A DNA stretch of 64,000 nt from Danxiaibacter sp048498555 (lineage in GTDB: Bacteria > Bacteroidota > Bacteroidia > Chitinophagales > Chitinophagaceae). The stretch spans positions 1-64,000 of the forward strand of contig JBEHXT010000016.1 of assembly GCA_048498555.1 (NCBI GenBank), written 5' to 3'. The translations under genes were made by a program, and so were the position numbers. Positions within the stretch are counted from its first letter, which is position 1. Each line of letters opens with the position of its first letter. Of this stretch, positions 34,558 through 44,731 are shown piece by piece. Below the pieces are notes generated by a model that worked only from the letters and a program-made list of their open reading frames with translations, was not told the DNA's origin and made no database searches.

Positions 34558-34965
34558 TTACTCGCTAAAAATATCCCCGCTATAATACCCCTTCTCATTA
34601 ATTTCCAAAATAGCGCTTTCCAGGGCATCGGGGTGCATGTCTTTTAGCAGGTAAGCGCAACAGCCTTCCTGCAACATGTTGGCGATTGTTGTTTTATCAT
34701 CTTTCATAGTGAGCGCAACTATTTTTATCTGCGGGTGGCTCCGGGAGACTATTTTCGCTACTTCTGCCCCGCTCATAACAGGCATATTCACATCCAATAA
34801 CAGTATATCAGGTATAATAACAGCTGTTTCCAATTGCTTAATGAGCAACTTGCCATTCGAGGCTTCGAGTACGGTTTTAAATGCAGGAATTTGATCTATC
34901 AATGTCCGCATCGTTTTTAGAAATAACTGGTGATCGTCCACTATGCCAATATTAATCCGCTTCAT
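34558..34965 (-). CDS. Receiver-only response regulator
   Basis: A 135-residue receiver domain with Asp10/Asp11 in VDDHQ, phospho-acceptor Asp58 in LLLDVNMPVMSG, the Thr in ALTMKDD and Lys in LLKDMHPDALESAI. The sequence has the NarL-family look up to GYYSGDIFSE, where a LuxR-type helix-turn-helix would follow, but a stop codon comes instead. It overlaps the upstream kinase by four bases (ATGA) and is its partner. It may act through protein contacts or as a phosphate sink. The true start is the ATG at 34965; the frame is open 22 codons further. Confidence 0.85.
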   Translation of the reverse strand: MKRINIGIVDDHQLFLKTMRTLIDQIPAFKTVLEASNGKLLIKQLETAVIIPDILLLDVNMPVMSGAEVAKIVSRSHPQIKIVALTMKDDKTTIANMLQEGCCAYLLKDMHPDALESAILEINEKGYYSGDIFSE

Positions 34966-35747
34966 GTCAACATGTTTTGTTTGGGAACAGTAATTTTTAC
35001 TTCGGTGCCTTGCTGCGCATGCGAAAGCCATTCAATGTTTCCGCCAAGCAGCTCAATTCTTCGTCGCATATTGTTTTGCCCCACGCCGTTTTGTTCTGAT
35101 GCTGGCTGTAACTGCTCACGTGTATCAGCAATGGAGATGTTAATCTTATCGTTGCAGGTAAGTGTGATAGCAATTTTTTTTGCATCTCCATATTTAATAG
35201 CATTCTCCACAGCTTCCTGTATAACCCTGAAAAGCATCACCTGCGATTCTGCCGAAAGCTGAATTTTTCCTGTACAGCCGAACCAATTGATCTTTATATC
35301 ACCGGCATATTTAATGCGTTCAATTTCAACCTGTAAATTTTCAACCAGGTCAAACTGATGCAACCAGTCTTTATTAAGCGATTTGGAAAGCGACCTAAGC
35401 TCAATTATTGCTGTCTTTAATGTTTCCTGCGCCGTTTTGAATGGATCAGGTACCACGTCCAGATGCCGTTCTGTTAGCCCCATCATTAATTTGGTACTGC
35501 TGAGCAGTTGCCCCACATTATCATGAATTTCCTGTCCGATAAGATTAAATGTTTGTTCCCTCGCTTCTAATTGTGTTTTCAGCAATTCATTTCTTAAATT
35601 ATTTTCGAGTGCTTGTTTTTCTCGTAGAAAGCTATGGCGCCTTCGCTGATAAAACAGGATAAACAAAATAATACAGAAGGCCAGTATTGAAATGGCCGCA
35701 GCTCCTCCCGCGATGAGTATTTTTGGATCAATATCGCACAGTCTCAT
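34962..35747 (-). CDS. Membrane sensor histidine kinase (HisKA_3 type)
   Basis: A second NarX/DesK-type kinase. A TM helix (about 12-33) and a coiled coil precede the phospho-acceptor His75 in GQEIHDNVGQLLSS, and the ATPase domain has AVENAIKYGDAKKIAI (N box), ISIADTREQ in place of the usual DxGxG box, and GVGQNNMRRRIELLGG. The missing glycines in the G1 box could weaken ATP binding. Starts at 35783 and 35747 are possible; the second leaves the usual short N-terminus before the TM helix. Its end overlaps the receiver gene. Confidence 0.85.
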   Translation of the reverse strand: MRLCDIDPKILIAGGAAAISILAFCIILFILFYQRRRHSFLREKQALENNLRNELLKTQLEAREQTFNLIGQEIHDNVGQLLSSTKLMMGLTERHLDVVPDPFKTAQETLKTAIIELRSLSKSLNKDWLHQFDLVENLQVEIERIKYAGDIKINWFGCTGKIQLSAESQVMLFRVIQEAVENAIKYGDAKKIAITLTCNDKINISIADTREQLQPASEQNGVGQNNMRRRIELLGGNIEWLSHAQQGTEVKITVPKQNMLT

Positions 35748-35856
35748 TTTTGAGCTTTTGTAGTTAGTAGATAGATTTCTCAATTGTTACGCTATCAGAA
35801 GCAATGCAAGCACATTAAGTGTAATACACAGGCAAACAATAGCTGTTTATAGTCGG

Positions 35857-36086
35857 TTCATACGAACCTGCCAGCACACAAGATGCGACAATTGTGCAAG
35901 GCTGGAAAAGGGATTTTTCCCCTTTTTTGATCAGTGTTATAAGGTTAAAGATGGTTGAATATCACAGCCAGTTCGGAAAATGCTTTCGATGTTCTATTGC
36001 TCTCCCTTTGTGTTTTCGTGGAAGGGTTGCCGTGGCAAATTTGGTAGTCTTCCCTAAAAGTTTTTATTTTAATTCATACGAACCTG
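35857..36086. repeat. Direct repeat TTCATACGAACCTG with dyad
   Basis: Two exact 14-base copies at 35857-35870 and 36073-36086. The first is extended to the palindrome GGTTC-ATAC-GAACC, a likely protein-binding site. They flank the terminator-like hairpin and lie between the kinase and recD promoters. Confidence 0.5.
35906..35928 (+). terminator. Intrinsic terminator-like hairpin
   Basis: AAAAGGGA, a short loop, TCCCCTTTT and further T residues on the plus strand. No plus-strand gene precedes it closely, because the kinase gene runs the other way. Confidence 0.5.
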
Positions 36087-36204
36087 ATCTGGTTCAACGC
36101 GAAACTATTTACTTCGATAAATGATGTTGAATAAGCCTTTTTTGTGAACCTGAGAAAAACACAGAAAATCAACTATTCCCTTGTTATAATCGTTACGCAC
36201 TAAA

Positions 36205-38019
36205 ATGAAAACAATAAGCGACATACATGAGCAGTTTGCGCACTTTTTTAAAGATGAGGCGTTGCAACCTTATGCATATCTGGTGTCAAAAAAGTTAAAC
36301 GAAGGGCATATTTGCATTGAAATGCCCCTGGGTGCAGAAGAACTCGCTGAACTGGCGCCGGATTTGCCATCTGTGCAACCCAATGATAGTGTGCTTCGTG
36401 AAAGCGGCCTGGTTTGTACCTATGAAGCGGCTGTTTACCAGCCATCCAAGCAGCCATTCGTATGGCACAACAACCGCCTTTACCTGCAGCGGTATTTTGC
36501 TTATGAAACGCTTATTCTAAAGAGGGTTGCCGGCTTTCTTACAACAGAAACTGCCGCCTATTCTCAACGCAGCCAGCAGCTTATCGAGCAAAAAGCGTTT
36601 ATCCGTTCTTTGTTTAAGCCACAGGCGGGTGCAACATTGGCGCATGCCGACTGGCAACTTGCGGCTGCGATATCCGGAGTGCTGAACAATTTCACGATTA
36701 TTACTGGCGGCCCGGGAACGGGTAAAACCACTACTGTGGCCAAGTTGCTGGCAATCCTGTACAGTTTATATCCCGGTTTAAAAGTGGCGCTGGCTGCTCC
36801 CACAGGCAAGGCAAGTGCGCGCATTGCAGAATCTATAAAAAATGCAAGGCTGGATATAGATGAAAAAATTGTTGCAAAATTTAAGGAACTGGAACCATCT
36901 ACTATCCATCGCCTGCTAAAACCTGTTACCGGTTCTCCTTATTTTAAACATGATCAGGGCAACCCGCTTCGTTTTGATGTAGTGATTGTTGATGAAAGCT
37001 CGATGATGGATGCCGCGTTGTTTGCCAAGTTGCTGGACGCTATAGGCCCAGGCACGCGCCTGATTTTGCTGGGAGATAAAGACCAGCTTGCTTCGGTAGA
37101 AGCCGGCAGCTTGTTTGGCGATCTTTGCAATGCACAGGAACAGCTAAATCATTTCTCACCAGAACGGCTGCAGCTGATGAACAGTTTGATTGATGAACCA
37201 GGCAGAAAAATTCCAGATTCTTTTTCTGATAGCAATAACCCACACCCGCTTTTTCAACATGTGATTGAATTAAGGCACAGCCACCGTTTTAGCGATCAGG
37301 AAGGGATTGGCCGCATCAGCAGGGCGGTAATCAATAACAATGTTAGCATTCTGGAGAGCTTTTTAACTCCCGGCGCAGATGATAAGGTAACGATTGATCC
37401 GCTTTACGATGATGAACTGTTCCAACAGTTTATCATGGGCTATGCTGCCTATATCAATGAGCCTGATATTGCGGTGGCGTTAAAGAAAATGAATGACCTG
37501 AAAGTATTGTGCGCCGTTCGCGAAGGCCCACAAGGGTTGCATGCCGTCAATAAAAAAATAGAGGACCTGCTGATCAGGCAACGCATAATCAGGCGGACGG
37601 GAGAATTTTATGACAGTCGCCCCATAATGGTCACAGCTAACAACTATGATCTTGGGCTGTTTAATGGTGATATTGGTATTATCCGCAGAACACCGCAGGG
37701 TGTGCCGATGGCCTGGTTTGAAGATAGTGAGGGCGGACTGAAACAAATACTTCCGGGCTACATTTCTGAAATGGAAACGGTGTTTGCAATGACCATACAT
37801 AAAAGCCAGGGATCGGAGTTTCGGGAAGTATTGATTGTATTGCCTCAGCGCGAGATCAATATTCTTACACGCGAGCTGCTGTATACAGGTATTACAAGAA
37901 CACGTGAAAAGGTAATTATACAGGGCTCTGCAGAACTGATTATGAAAGCGGCTGAGGCGCATGTAAAAAGAACCTCAGGCATTAAAGAGCGTTTTACCGC
38001 AACAGCGGCAGGACTATAA
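36205..38019 (+). CDS. recD: Exodeoxyribonuclease V subunit RecD
   Basis: The 5'-3' helicase motor of RecBCD, 604 residues. Walker A GGPGTGKTT is at about 167-175, followed by APTGKASARIAES, STIHRLL, Walker B VVIVDESSMMD (about 258) and LILLGDKDQLASVEAG; the late FAMTIHKSQGSEF (about 526) and LLYTGITRTRE are helicase motifs V and VI. It is the first of recD-recC-recB, ten bases before recC. The complex repairs double-strand breaks and destroys linear foreign DNA. Confidence 0.94.
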   Translation: MKTISDIHEQFAHFFKDEALQPYAYLVSKKLNEGHICIEMPLGAEELAELAPDLPSVQPNDSVLRESGLVCTYEAAVYQPSKQPFVWHNNRLYLQRYFAYETLILKRVAGFLTTETAAYSQRSQQLIEQKAFIRSLFKPQAGATLAHADWQLAAAISGVLNNFTIITGGPGTGKTTTVAKLLAILYSLYPGLKVALAAPTGKASARIAESIKNARLDIDEKIVAKFKELEPSTIHRLLKPVTGSPYFKHDQGNPLRFDVVIVDESSMMDAALFAKLLDAIGPGTRLILLGDKDQLASVEAGSLFGDLCNAQEQLNHFSPERLQLMNSLIDEPGRKIPDSFSDSNNPHPLFQHVIELRHSHRFSDQEGIGRISRAVINNNVSILESFLTPGADDKVTIDPLYDDELFQQFIMGYAAYINEPDIAVALKKMNDLKVLCAVREGPQGLHAVNKKIEDLLIRQRIIRRTGEFYDSRPIMVTANNYDLGLFNGDIGIIRRTPQGVPMAWFEDSEGGLKQILPGYISEMETVFAMTIHKSQGSEFREVLIVLPQREINILTRELLYTGITRTREKVIIQGSAELIMKAAEAHVKRTSGIKERFTATAAGL

Positions 38020-38029
38020 AATAACAGGC

Positions 38030-41000
38030 ATGGCTTTATATCTGAATGTCTCAAATTCATTAAGTGAACTGGCCGACAGCTTTTGCGCGGATTTGCAGCA
38101 GCGGCATGGCGATGTGTTTCAACCTGTCCATATCATTACCCAAACGGATGGCATGAACACCTGGCTGAAATATCAGCTTGCTGAACGGCTTGGCATTGCT
38201 GCTAACTATCGTTTTCTTAAGAGCCAGGATATTATTAACCAGGTGTATTTTTTGCTGGGCGGCAGGTCGTCAGAACTGCTTTCACGGGAAAACCTGGTGT
38301 GGGTTCTATTTAAATTATTGGGCTCGCAAGGCTTTATAAACCAATTCGGAGATATTGCCGCTTATTATAGTAACGATTTGCCGGACAGCGACGTGAAAAA
38401 AATGTCGTTGGCAGAAAAAATAGCGGATCTTTTTGATCAGTACCAGGTATACCGGCCAGACATGATCCGCGAATGGAACGCCAATGAAGACACGGCTACA
38501 ATCAAAGAATGGCAGCAATACCTGTGGCACAGCTCGCGTACCATGCTGGGCGAAAGGCTTCCGGACCGCACCAATGTAAGCAAGTACATCCTGGAGCAGC
38601 TGCAGCATCCCTCGCAGCAACAGGTTCTTGAAAGCAAAATGCCGGTGATCTACCTGTTTGGCCTTTCGATCATCACTAATTATCATCTGCAATTGTATTA
38701 TACCTTGGGCAGCTATGTGGATATCAGGTTTTTCCTCATCAATCCCTCGCCCGGGCAATATTGGTTCGAAGATAAAAGCCCCAAACAGCTTGCACGTATG
38801 CAAAGCAAAGGCTTCGCTGATATTTCTGAACAACCAGGTAATGCGTTGCTCACCAGCTGGGGCAAGGTTTTACAGGATACCTACGGGCTGCTTTTTCAAA
38901 ACGATGAAGTGATTAATGCTTATGAAGAGATTGAAAGCCCCGAGCCAGCGCCAGACACGCTGCTCAAAAAAATTCAAAATGATATTTACCACAACAGTGA
39001 AGAGGTTGCTTCCATAGGCATGCACGAATTGCAAGATGGATCTATAACCATCAATTCCTGTTACAGTGAAGTTAGGGAAGTAGAAGTGCTTTACAATTAC
39101 CTGGTGGGACTGGTGGACAGGAAGAAGGAACATCTTTCGCCGAGGGAAATACTGGTGATGGTAAGTGACATAAACACGTATGCGCCATATATAAAAGCCA
39201 TCTTCGACAATGCACCGCATAAGTTTCCGTATAGCATTGCGGACGAAGGTTTTGTTGAGGGAGATACAGTAAGTGCAGCTTTGAAGTCGTTACTCGTTTT
39301 GCAGGAAGAAGAGCTGACTTCAGAAAATGTGATGCGCCTGCTCGATTCGTCTTTCATTCGTGAACGCTTTGGTATAACTGACATCGCGTTGATAAGGGAC
39401 GCGGTTAATAAAGCCAATATCCGTTTTGGCATAGAGAACCAGGTGGCCGATGAAAGCGCATATGTGAGCTGGCTGTATGGCCTTAAAAGATTGATGCTGG
39501 GGATTTGCATGAGCGGTGATGAAGAATACGGCGATGGGCCCGAGAGCCTGTTTCCGGTTGAACTTGTAGAGGGCGCAGCAACAACACAGTTGATCCGGTT
39601 TTATCATTTTGTGGAAATCCTGATTCAATCCATAAAAGAACGCGACGGCAAGCGCACCGTTACAGAATGGGTGCAATATGTGCAGGATGTTCTTGACAAT
39701 ATGGTGTGCGAACCAGAATCCTCCACAGATGAAGATCATTACAGGCTACAGCTTCAGCTTGAGGAATACAATGCGTTAAACGAGTTTTTTGGCGACAATG
39801 TGAACTACGATGTTTTTTCACTCAGCTTCCTGAAGCAATTAGATACGGGCATTAACAGTGGTTCTTTCTTTTCTGCGGGGATAACGTTCTGTTCGTTGAT
39901 CCCTATGCGCAGTATTCCGTTTAAAGTGATTGCTATGCTGGGGTTGAGCTTTGATAAATTCCCGAGAAAAGATGCCTTCGTTAGCTTCAATCTGATGGAA
40001 GAGAAAAAGCAGAAAGGTGACAGAAGTACAAAGGAAAATGACAAACACCTTTTTCTTGAAACGCTTTTATCAGCGCAGGATTACCTATACATGAGCTATG
40101 TTGGGCAGAGTGTGAAAGACAACAGTTCCATTCCGCCTTCAGTGCTGATAGATGAAATGATCAGCTATATTCAAACAGGAGCAACAACCGTAAGCAATGT
40201 ACGCGGTGTGTTGGTAAAAAAACATCCGTTGCATGGCTTCAGTCGCCAGTATGATCAAACAGAGCTCTACACTTATCTGGTAACAGGCAACGGGAAAACA
40301 ACAACATTACTGAGCGAAGAAAAGAAAAATGAAGAAATGAATTTTGCGGAAATTCCGCTACATGCGCTGATCTCATTTTTTAAAGATCCGTTTAAAGGAT
40401 ATTACAACGATGTGTTGAAGATTTACTATTCAGATGAAGAAGCGCTGCTGGCAGAGAATGAGATCTTTGAACTGAATGGATTGGAAGAGTGGTCGCTCAA
40501 ACACGAGATTATGGAAGCAGAAGAAGAAGCGCTTGAGCGCCTGCGCGATAAAATGGTGAAGACCGGAAAGCTGCCACTGAAGAATATGGCCAGTGTATTG
40601 GTTGAGGATACAAACATGGCCGTGGCAGATGTTCGCGAACTCTTTCGTGAAGCAACGGGTAATGTTGATTCATCATCAATACCTGTTGAAATAGAATTGG
40701 AAGACACAAGAATAATGGGTGACCTTACGCTGTATGGCGACCGATTGGTAAAAGTATCTTTCTCCAAAAAAGAAATTAAATACCTGCTCGAAGCCTATAT
40801 ACAATATTTGGCTGCGAGAGCTGTGGGCCTTACGGTAAAACTTTACTTCATTTCAGCAGAGAAACAACAGCAGTTTGAAGCGCAGCCGATAGATCAGGCA
40901 GAAGCGTGCAACAGATTGAAAGCATTGGTTGAGCTTTACAAACAAGGGCACCAGCAAATTCTCGCCTTTTATCCGCAGTTCAAAATTACACCTGAACAAG

Positions 41001-41203
41001 TAGAAGACCTGGATGCAGATGTGTTTTCAAAAGCAGTAGAAGGCGAATTGAATAACTACGTTGTTCCCTGCAACAACAAGTATATTATGCACGAATATGA
41101 GAACGGATTTTTTATAGGTCCACAGGTATTGGAAAAATATAAGCATGCGGCGCGCATATTGTTGAAGCCATTGGATGAGTTGTTCCCGGGATATTTTGTA
41201 TAA
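38030..41203 (+). CDS. recC: Exodeoxyribonuclease V subunit RecC
   Basis: A 1057-residue RecC-like protein. N-terminal segments LYLNVSNSLSELADSF and HIITQTDGMNTWLKYQLAERLG match the start of RecC proteins, with the degenerate helicase fold and no Walker A. RecC holds the complex together and reads Chi in E. coli; the Chi of this lineage is not known to me. Assignment rests on its position between recD and recB, its length and the N-terminal pattern. Confidence 0.9.
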   Translation: MALYLNVSNSLSELADSFCADLQQRHGDVFQPVHIITQTDGMNTWLKYQLAERLGIAANYRFLKSQDIINQVYFLLGGRSSELLSRENLVWVLFKLLGSQGFINQFGDIAAYYSNDLPDSDVKKMSLAEKIADLFDQYQVYRPDMIREWNANEDTATIKEWQQYLWHSSRTMLGERLPDRTNVSKYILEQLQHPSQQQVLESKMPVIYLFGLSIITNYHLQLYYTLGSYVDIRFFLINPSPGQYWFEDKSPKQLARMQSKGFADISEQPGNALLTSWGKVLQDTYGLLFQNDEVINAYEEIESPEPAPDTLLKKIQNDIYHNSEEVASIGMHELQDGSITINSCYSEVREVEVLYNYLVGLVDRKKEHLSPREILVMVSDINTYAPYIKAIFDNAPHKFPYSIADEGFVEGDTVSAALKSLLVLQEEELTSENVMRLLDSSFIRERFGITDIALIRDAVNKANIRFGIENQVADESAYVSWLYGLKRLMLGICMSGDEEYGDGPESLFPVELVEGAATTQLIRFYHFVEILIQSIKERDGKRTVTEWVQYVQDVLDNMVCEPESSTDEDHYRLQLQLEEYNALNEFFGDNVNYDVFSLSFLKQLDTGINSGSFFSAGITFCSLIPMRSIPFKVIAMLGLSFDKFPRKDAFVSFNLMEEKKQKGDRSTKENDKHLFLETLLSAQDYLYMSYVGQSVKDNSSIPPSVLIDEMISYIQTGATTVSNVRGVLVKKHPLHGFSRQYDQTELYTYLVTGNGKTTTLLSEEKKNEEMNFAEIPLHALISFFKDPFKGYYNDVLKIYYSDEEALLAENEIFELNGLEEWSLKHEIMEAEEEALERLRDKMVKTGKLPLKNMASVLVEDTNMAVADVRELFREATGNVDSSSIPVEIELEDTRIMGDLTLYGDRLVKVSFSKKEIKYLLEAYIQYLAARAVGLTVKLYFISAEKQQQFEAQPIDQAEACNRLKALVELYKQGHQQILAFYPQFKITPEQVEDLDADVFSKAVEGELNNYVVPCNNKYIMHEYENGFFIGPQVLEKYKHAARILLKPLDELFPGYFV

Positions 41204-41323
41204 GAAGGCTTAAGGCGATAACGCATTTGGCCATTTGTACAACAATGAACCGAAACTTGAAGGGTGCGACGCAAGCAACGTCCAATAGTAGCAATGCAGC
41301 CCGGACCATAATAAAAAGATTAC

Positions 41324-44300
41324 ATGAAACCTTTAGATAGTTTTGACGCGACAACAGTAGCCCTCCAGGAAAGCAACCTGATTGAGGCCAGCGCGGGAAC
41401 GGGTAAAACCTATTCCATCGCCATATTAGTGCTGCGCTTAATATTGGAGAAGAAGATTGCGGTAAAAGAGATTTTGATGGTGACTTTTACCAAAGCCGCC
41501 GTTGCCGAATTGGAAGAACGCATCCGTTCATTTATTCACAAGGCGTATAAAGCCAGCATGGGCGAAACATGCAATGATGAAACCATTGCCGCCATTGTTG
41601 AGCGCTGTGATGATCAGGGCGAAGCACGCCGCCTGCTAAAAGAAGCGATCCTTTTTTTAGATGAAACATCGGTACTCACCATTCATAGTTTTTGCCAGAA
41701 AACACTAACTGAATTTGCCTTTGAGACCGGCCAAATGTTCGGCTCGGAAATATTACAGGATACAGGTGCGCTTATTGAAGGTGAGGTGAACAAACTCTGG
41801 CGAAGCCATATTGCAACGATTGAAAAAGATATGTTGCGCAACCTGGTGAACAGTGGCCTTTCGCGCAACGGACTGATTGCGGTTGTAAGAGAGCATGTGA
41901 GTGGAAAAAGATATCACTTGTTCAATCCTGCAGAGACATACATCATTTCTTACAGTGAAGAGTTGAAAAAGGAATTGAATGAGTTGTTGGAAAGGCAGGA
42001 AGAAATGACCAATGAGCTGGTGCAATATGTAAATGACCATAAGGCAGACATTATTGCAAGAGCGGAAAGCAATAAATATGCGAAAAATCTGCTTGAATAT
42101 ATTGATGAGCCGGAAACGTTTATCAGGCAGGTGTATGATAGAAGAGACAAAAAATATGCAACTCAGCTGTTTAATGACATCATTGAAAAAGCGGATTTGC
42201 GCGAGGCTGTAAAAGAGCAGCGCAATGGCAGAACGGATGATTTACTGAACGTGGTAAACTGTTTTGCTTTGCAGGAAATTACGCGTGGCCTCAATCATTA
42301 TAAAGAGCTGAACAACCAGTTGTCTTTCGACGACATGATTGTGAAACTGCATGAATCGCTGGTAAAACGCGACAGTGGAAGATTGGTGCAGGCGCTGCAA
42401 CGCAAGTTTAAAGCGGTGTTTGTGGATGAATTTCAGGATACCGACCGCTTGCAATACGAGGTTTTTCAAAAGGTGTTCAGCACCAATACAATTTTGTTTT
42501 ACATCGGCGACCCAAAACAATCTATCTATGCCTGGCGCAAGGCAGACATCTTCACCTACTTTAAAGCATACGATGCGGTAGCGCAACGTTATGGCATGAA
42601 CAGGAACTTTCGCTCATCAGAGCCCATGATCCGCGCCATGAATGCTTTCTTTCAGCCAGTACCGGATTTTGATACTTTCCATTTTTTGAACGAAGTGCAT
42701 GCCATTCAATACATCCAGGTAAGCGCGCCCGATCAAAACAAAAAAGGAAGCATCAGCAAAAATGGTAGAGAAGAAACGCCTATAACCATTTGCACAGGTT
42801 TCACAAAAAAAGAAACGATTGTAGACGCTGTAGCAGCACAGGTAGCGGACTTACTCACTGACCCGACTTATAAACTAGGCACGACCGGCACGCAAAAAAA
42901 CATGACGGCTTCAGATATAGGCATACTCGTGCGCACCAACAGGCAGGCGAAAGATGTGAAGTCAAGGCTGGCAAATTTTGGCATTCCCGCAGTTACGATT
43001 GCTGATGATAAAATCCTTGCTTCAGAAGAAGCGGTGTACCTGTTGTATTTGCTTGAGGCAATGTTAAACATATCCCGCGCATCGATCAATAAAGCATTGC
43101 TCTCCCCCTTTACAGGATTTTCAACAAAAGACATTTTACAGCTGGATGATGAACGAACCATAGAGCTGTTCCGCAAGTATAAAACGCGTTGGGACCACGA
43201 TGGTGTATATACAGCCTTGATGGATCTTATGGCAGACCTGAACGTGCAGAAGGTATTGCTGGCGGACGATACAGAATCAGGCGACCGGGTTATCACCAAT
43301 CTTTATCACTTAATAGAGATTGTACACAAAGTGCAGATCCGCAAGAGGCTGTCGCCCCAAGAACTCATTGCATGGCTGAAGCGCGGCATTGAAGGCGAAC
43401 AAACCGAAGGCGATGAATACATACAACGCGTGGAGAATGATGAAGAGGCTGTAAAGATTGTTACCATTCACAAAAGCAAGGGACTGGAATACCCTGTTGT
43501 GCTGGCGCCTTTTCTTGATCTCACGATTGACGAGAGCGACAACAGGTGGTGCTCCTTCCGCGATCCTGCTACCGGCGAATACATTTCGCTGTTGCATAGG
43601 GACCTTTCGCCTGAACAGGAAACAGAATGGAAAAAGCAACAGGAGCAGGAATATCGCCGCCTGATTTATGTAGCAGTAACCCGTGCAGTGTACAAATGCT
43701 ACATCTACAAAAATGTACATGGCAAAAACAGGACATCATCGCTGGCCATGTTTACTGATAAACTTACCGAGGGCAGAGCTGAATTGATTAACTGGAGCGA
43801 TCCCCCGCCGCTGCCCACGCAACGCATCAACAGAACAGCAGACAAGTGGCAACCGCCAGCTGTAAGAAATGATGTTCCGTTTGCATTGGCAGAGCCTAAC
43901 TGGACGCGCATGAGTTATTCATTCCTTGCCGCCAAACAGGAGCATGCACGCAAGGCGGGAGGAAATGTTCAGGAGCATGAATATGATCAGTTTGTTTTTC
44001 AGCAGTTAGCGAAGGGAGAGAGAACGGGTAATTTGCTTCACTACATCTTTGAAAATATTCACTATACCCAGCAGGATAAATGGGATCATGTGATTGGCAA
44101 TGCCATCCGACGCTTTGATCCCGGACAGTTGCACATGTATGAGCAGCCGCTGCGCGAGCTGGTAACGCATATTCTTGGCGCTCATCTGGAAATTGGATCA
44201 ACTCAGTTTACATTAGGCGATGTGGCCTATCAAAAGCGCATCCACGAATTTGAGTTTGATTTACCTGTCGCATTGTTTTCTTCACATGCATTAGCTGATT

Positions 44301-44698
44301 TGGCGGACGATCAAATACAACTTAGTGTGAAACGTGCAGGCGACCTTGAAGGTATTATGAATGGCAAGCTGGATTTGTTCTTTGAGCACGATGGGCTGTA
44401 TTATATTCTGGACTGGAAATCCAACTACCTTGGCGACCGACTGGAAGATTATACTGGTACCAATCTATTGGAGGCGATGAACGAAGGCAATTACCACCTG
44501 CAATATTTGATTTATACACTAGCGCTGAAAAAATATTTGGAAAGCCGCTTAGAGCATTTTGATTACGAGCAACATTTTGGCGGCGTAATCTACATGTTTG
44601 TGCGCGGCACCAGGAAGGGCGAAACAACCGGCATTTTTACCTGCAAGCCGACATTGGAAAAGATAAATAAGATGGAAGGGATATTGGGAGTTGGTTAA
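41324..44698 (+). CDS. recB: Exodeoxyribonuclease V subunit RecB
   Basis: A 1124-residue UvrD-type 3'-5' helicase fused to a nuclease. Walker A EASAGTGKT is at residues 21-29, followed by MVTFTKAAVAELEERIR, Walker B VFVDEFQDTDRLQYEVF, FYIGDPKQSIYAWRKAD, HKSKGLEYPVVLAPF and YVAVTRA. The C-terminal nuclease has GIMNGKLDLFFEHDG and LDWKSNYLG near residue 1030, the catalytic Asp/Lys set. The 120-base gap after recC is longer than the recD-recC gap, but the order and strand support one operon. Confidence 0.95.
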   Translation: MKPLDSFDATTVALQESNLIEASAGTGKTYSIAILVLRLILEKKIAVKEILMVTFTKAAVAELEERIRSFIHKAYKASMGETCNDETIAAIVERCDDQGEARRLLKEAILFLDETSVLTIHSFCQKTLTEFAFETGQMFGSEILQDTGALIEGEVNKLWRSHIATIEKDMLRNLVNSGLSRNGLIAVVREHVSGKRYHLFNPAETYIISYSEELKKELNELLERQEEMTNELVQYVNDHKADIIARAESNKYAKNLLEYIDEPETFIRQVYDRRDKKYATQLFNDIIEKADLREAVKEQRNGRTDDLLNVVNCFALQEITRGLNHYKELNNQLSFDDMIVKLHESLVKRDSGRLVQALQRKFKAVFVDEFQDTDRLQYEVFQKVFSTNTILFYIGDPKQSIYAWRKADIFTYFKAYDAVAQRYGMNRNFRSSEPMIRAMNAFFQPVPDFDTFHFLNEVHAIQYIQVSAPDQNKKGSISKNGREETPITICTGFTKKETIVDAVAAQVADLLTDPTYKLGTTGTQKNMTASDIGILVRTNRQAKDVKSRLANFGIPAVTIADDKILASEEAVYLLYLLEAMLNISRASINKALLSPFTGFSTKDILQLDDERTIELFRKYKTRWDHDGVYTALMDLMADLNVQKVLLADDTESGDRVITNLYHLIEIVHKVQIRKRLSPQELIAWLKRGIEGEQTEGDEYIQRVENDEEAVKIVTIHKSKGLEYPVVLAPFLDLTIDESDNRWCSFRDPATGEYISLLHRDLSPEQETEWKKQQEQEYRRLIYVAVTRAVYKCYIYKNVHGKNRTSSLAMFTDKLTEGRAELINWSDPPPLPTQRINRTADKWQPPAVRNDVPFALAEPNWTRMSYSFLAAKQEHARKAGGNVQEHEYDQFVFQQLAKGERTGNLLHYIFENIHYTQQDKWDHVIGNAIRRFDPGQLHMYEQPLRELVTHILGAHLEIGSTQFTLGDVAYQKRIHEFEFDLPVALFSSHALADLADDQIQLSVKRAGDLEGIMNGKLDLFFEHDGLYYILDWKSNYLGDRLEDYTGTNLLEAMNEGNYHLQYLIYTLALKKYLESRLEHFDYEQHFGGVIYMFVRGTRKGETTGIFTCKPTLEKINKMEGILGVG

Positions 44699-44731
44699 TG
44701 TGAACGTTGTTTTAAATAAGGAAAGGTTTTA

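Larger units (their letters stand above)
35748..36204. other. Divergent regulatory region before recD
   Basis: No protein gene is supported. It holds a plus-strand terminator-like hairpin (35906-35928) and two copies of TTCATACGAACCTG (35857-35870 and 36073-36086). The first copy is part of a dyad GGTTCATACGAACC. A weak small-RNA candidate between about 35790 and 35928 cannot be excluded. Confidence 0.45.
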
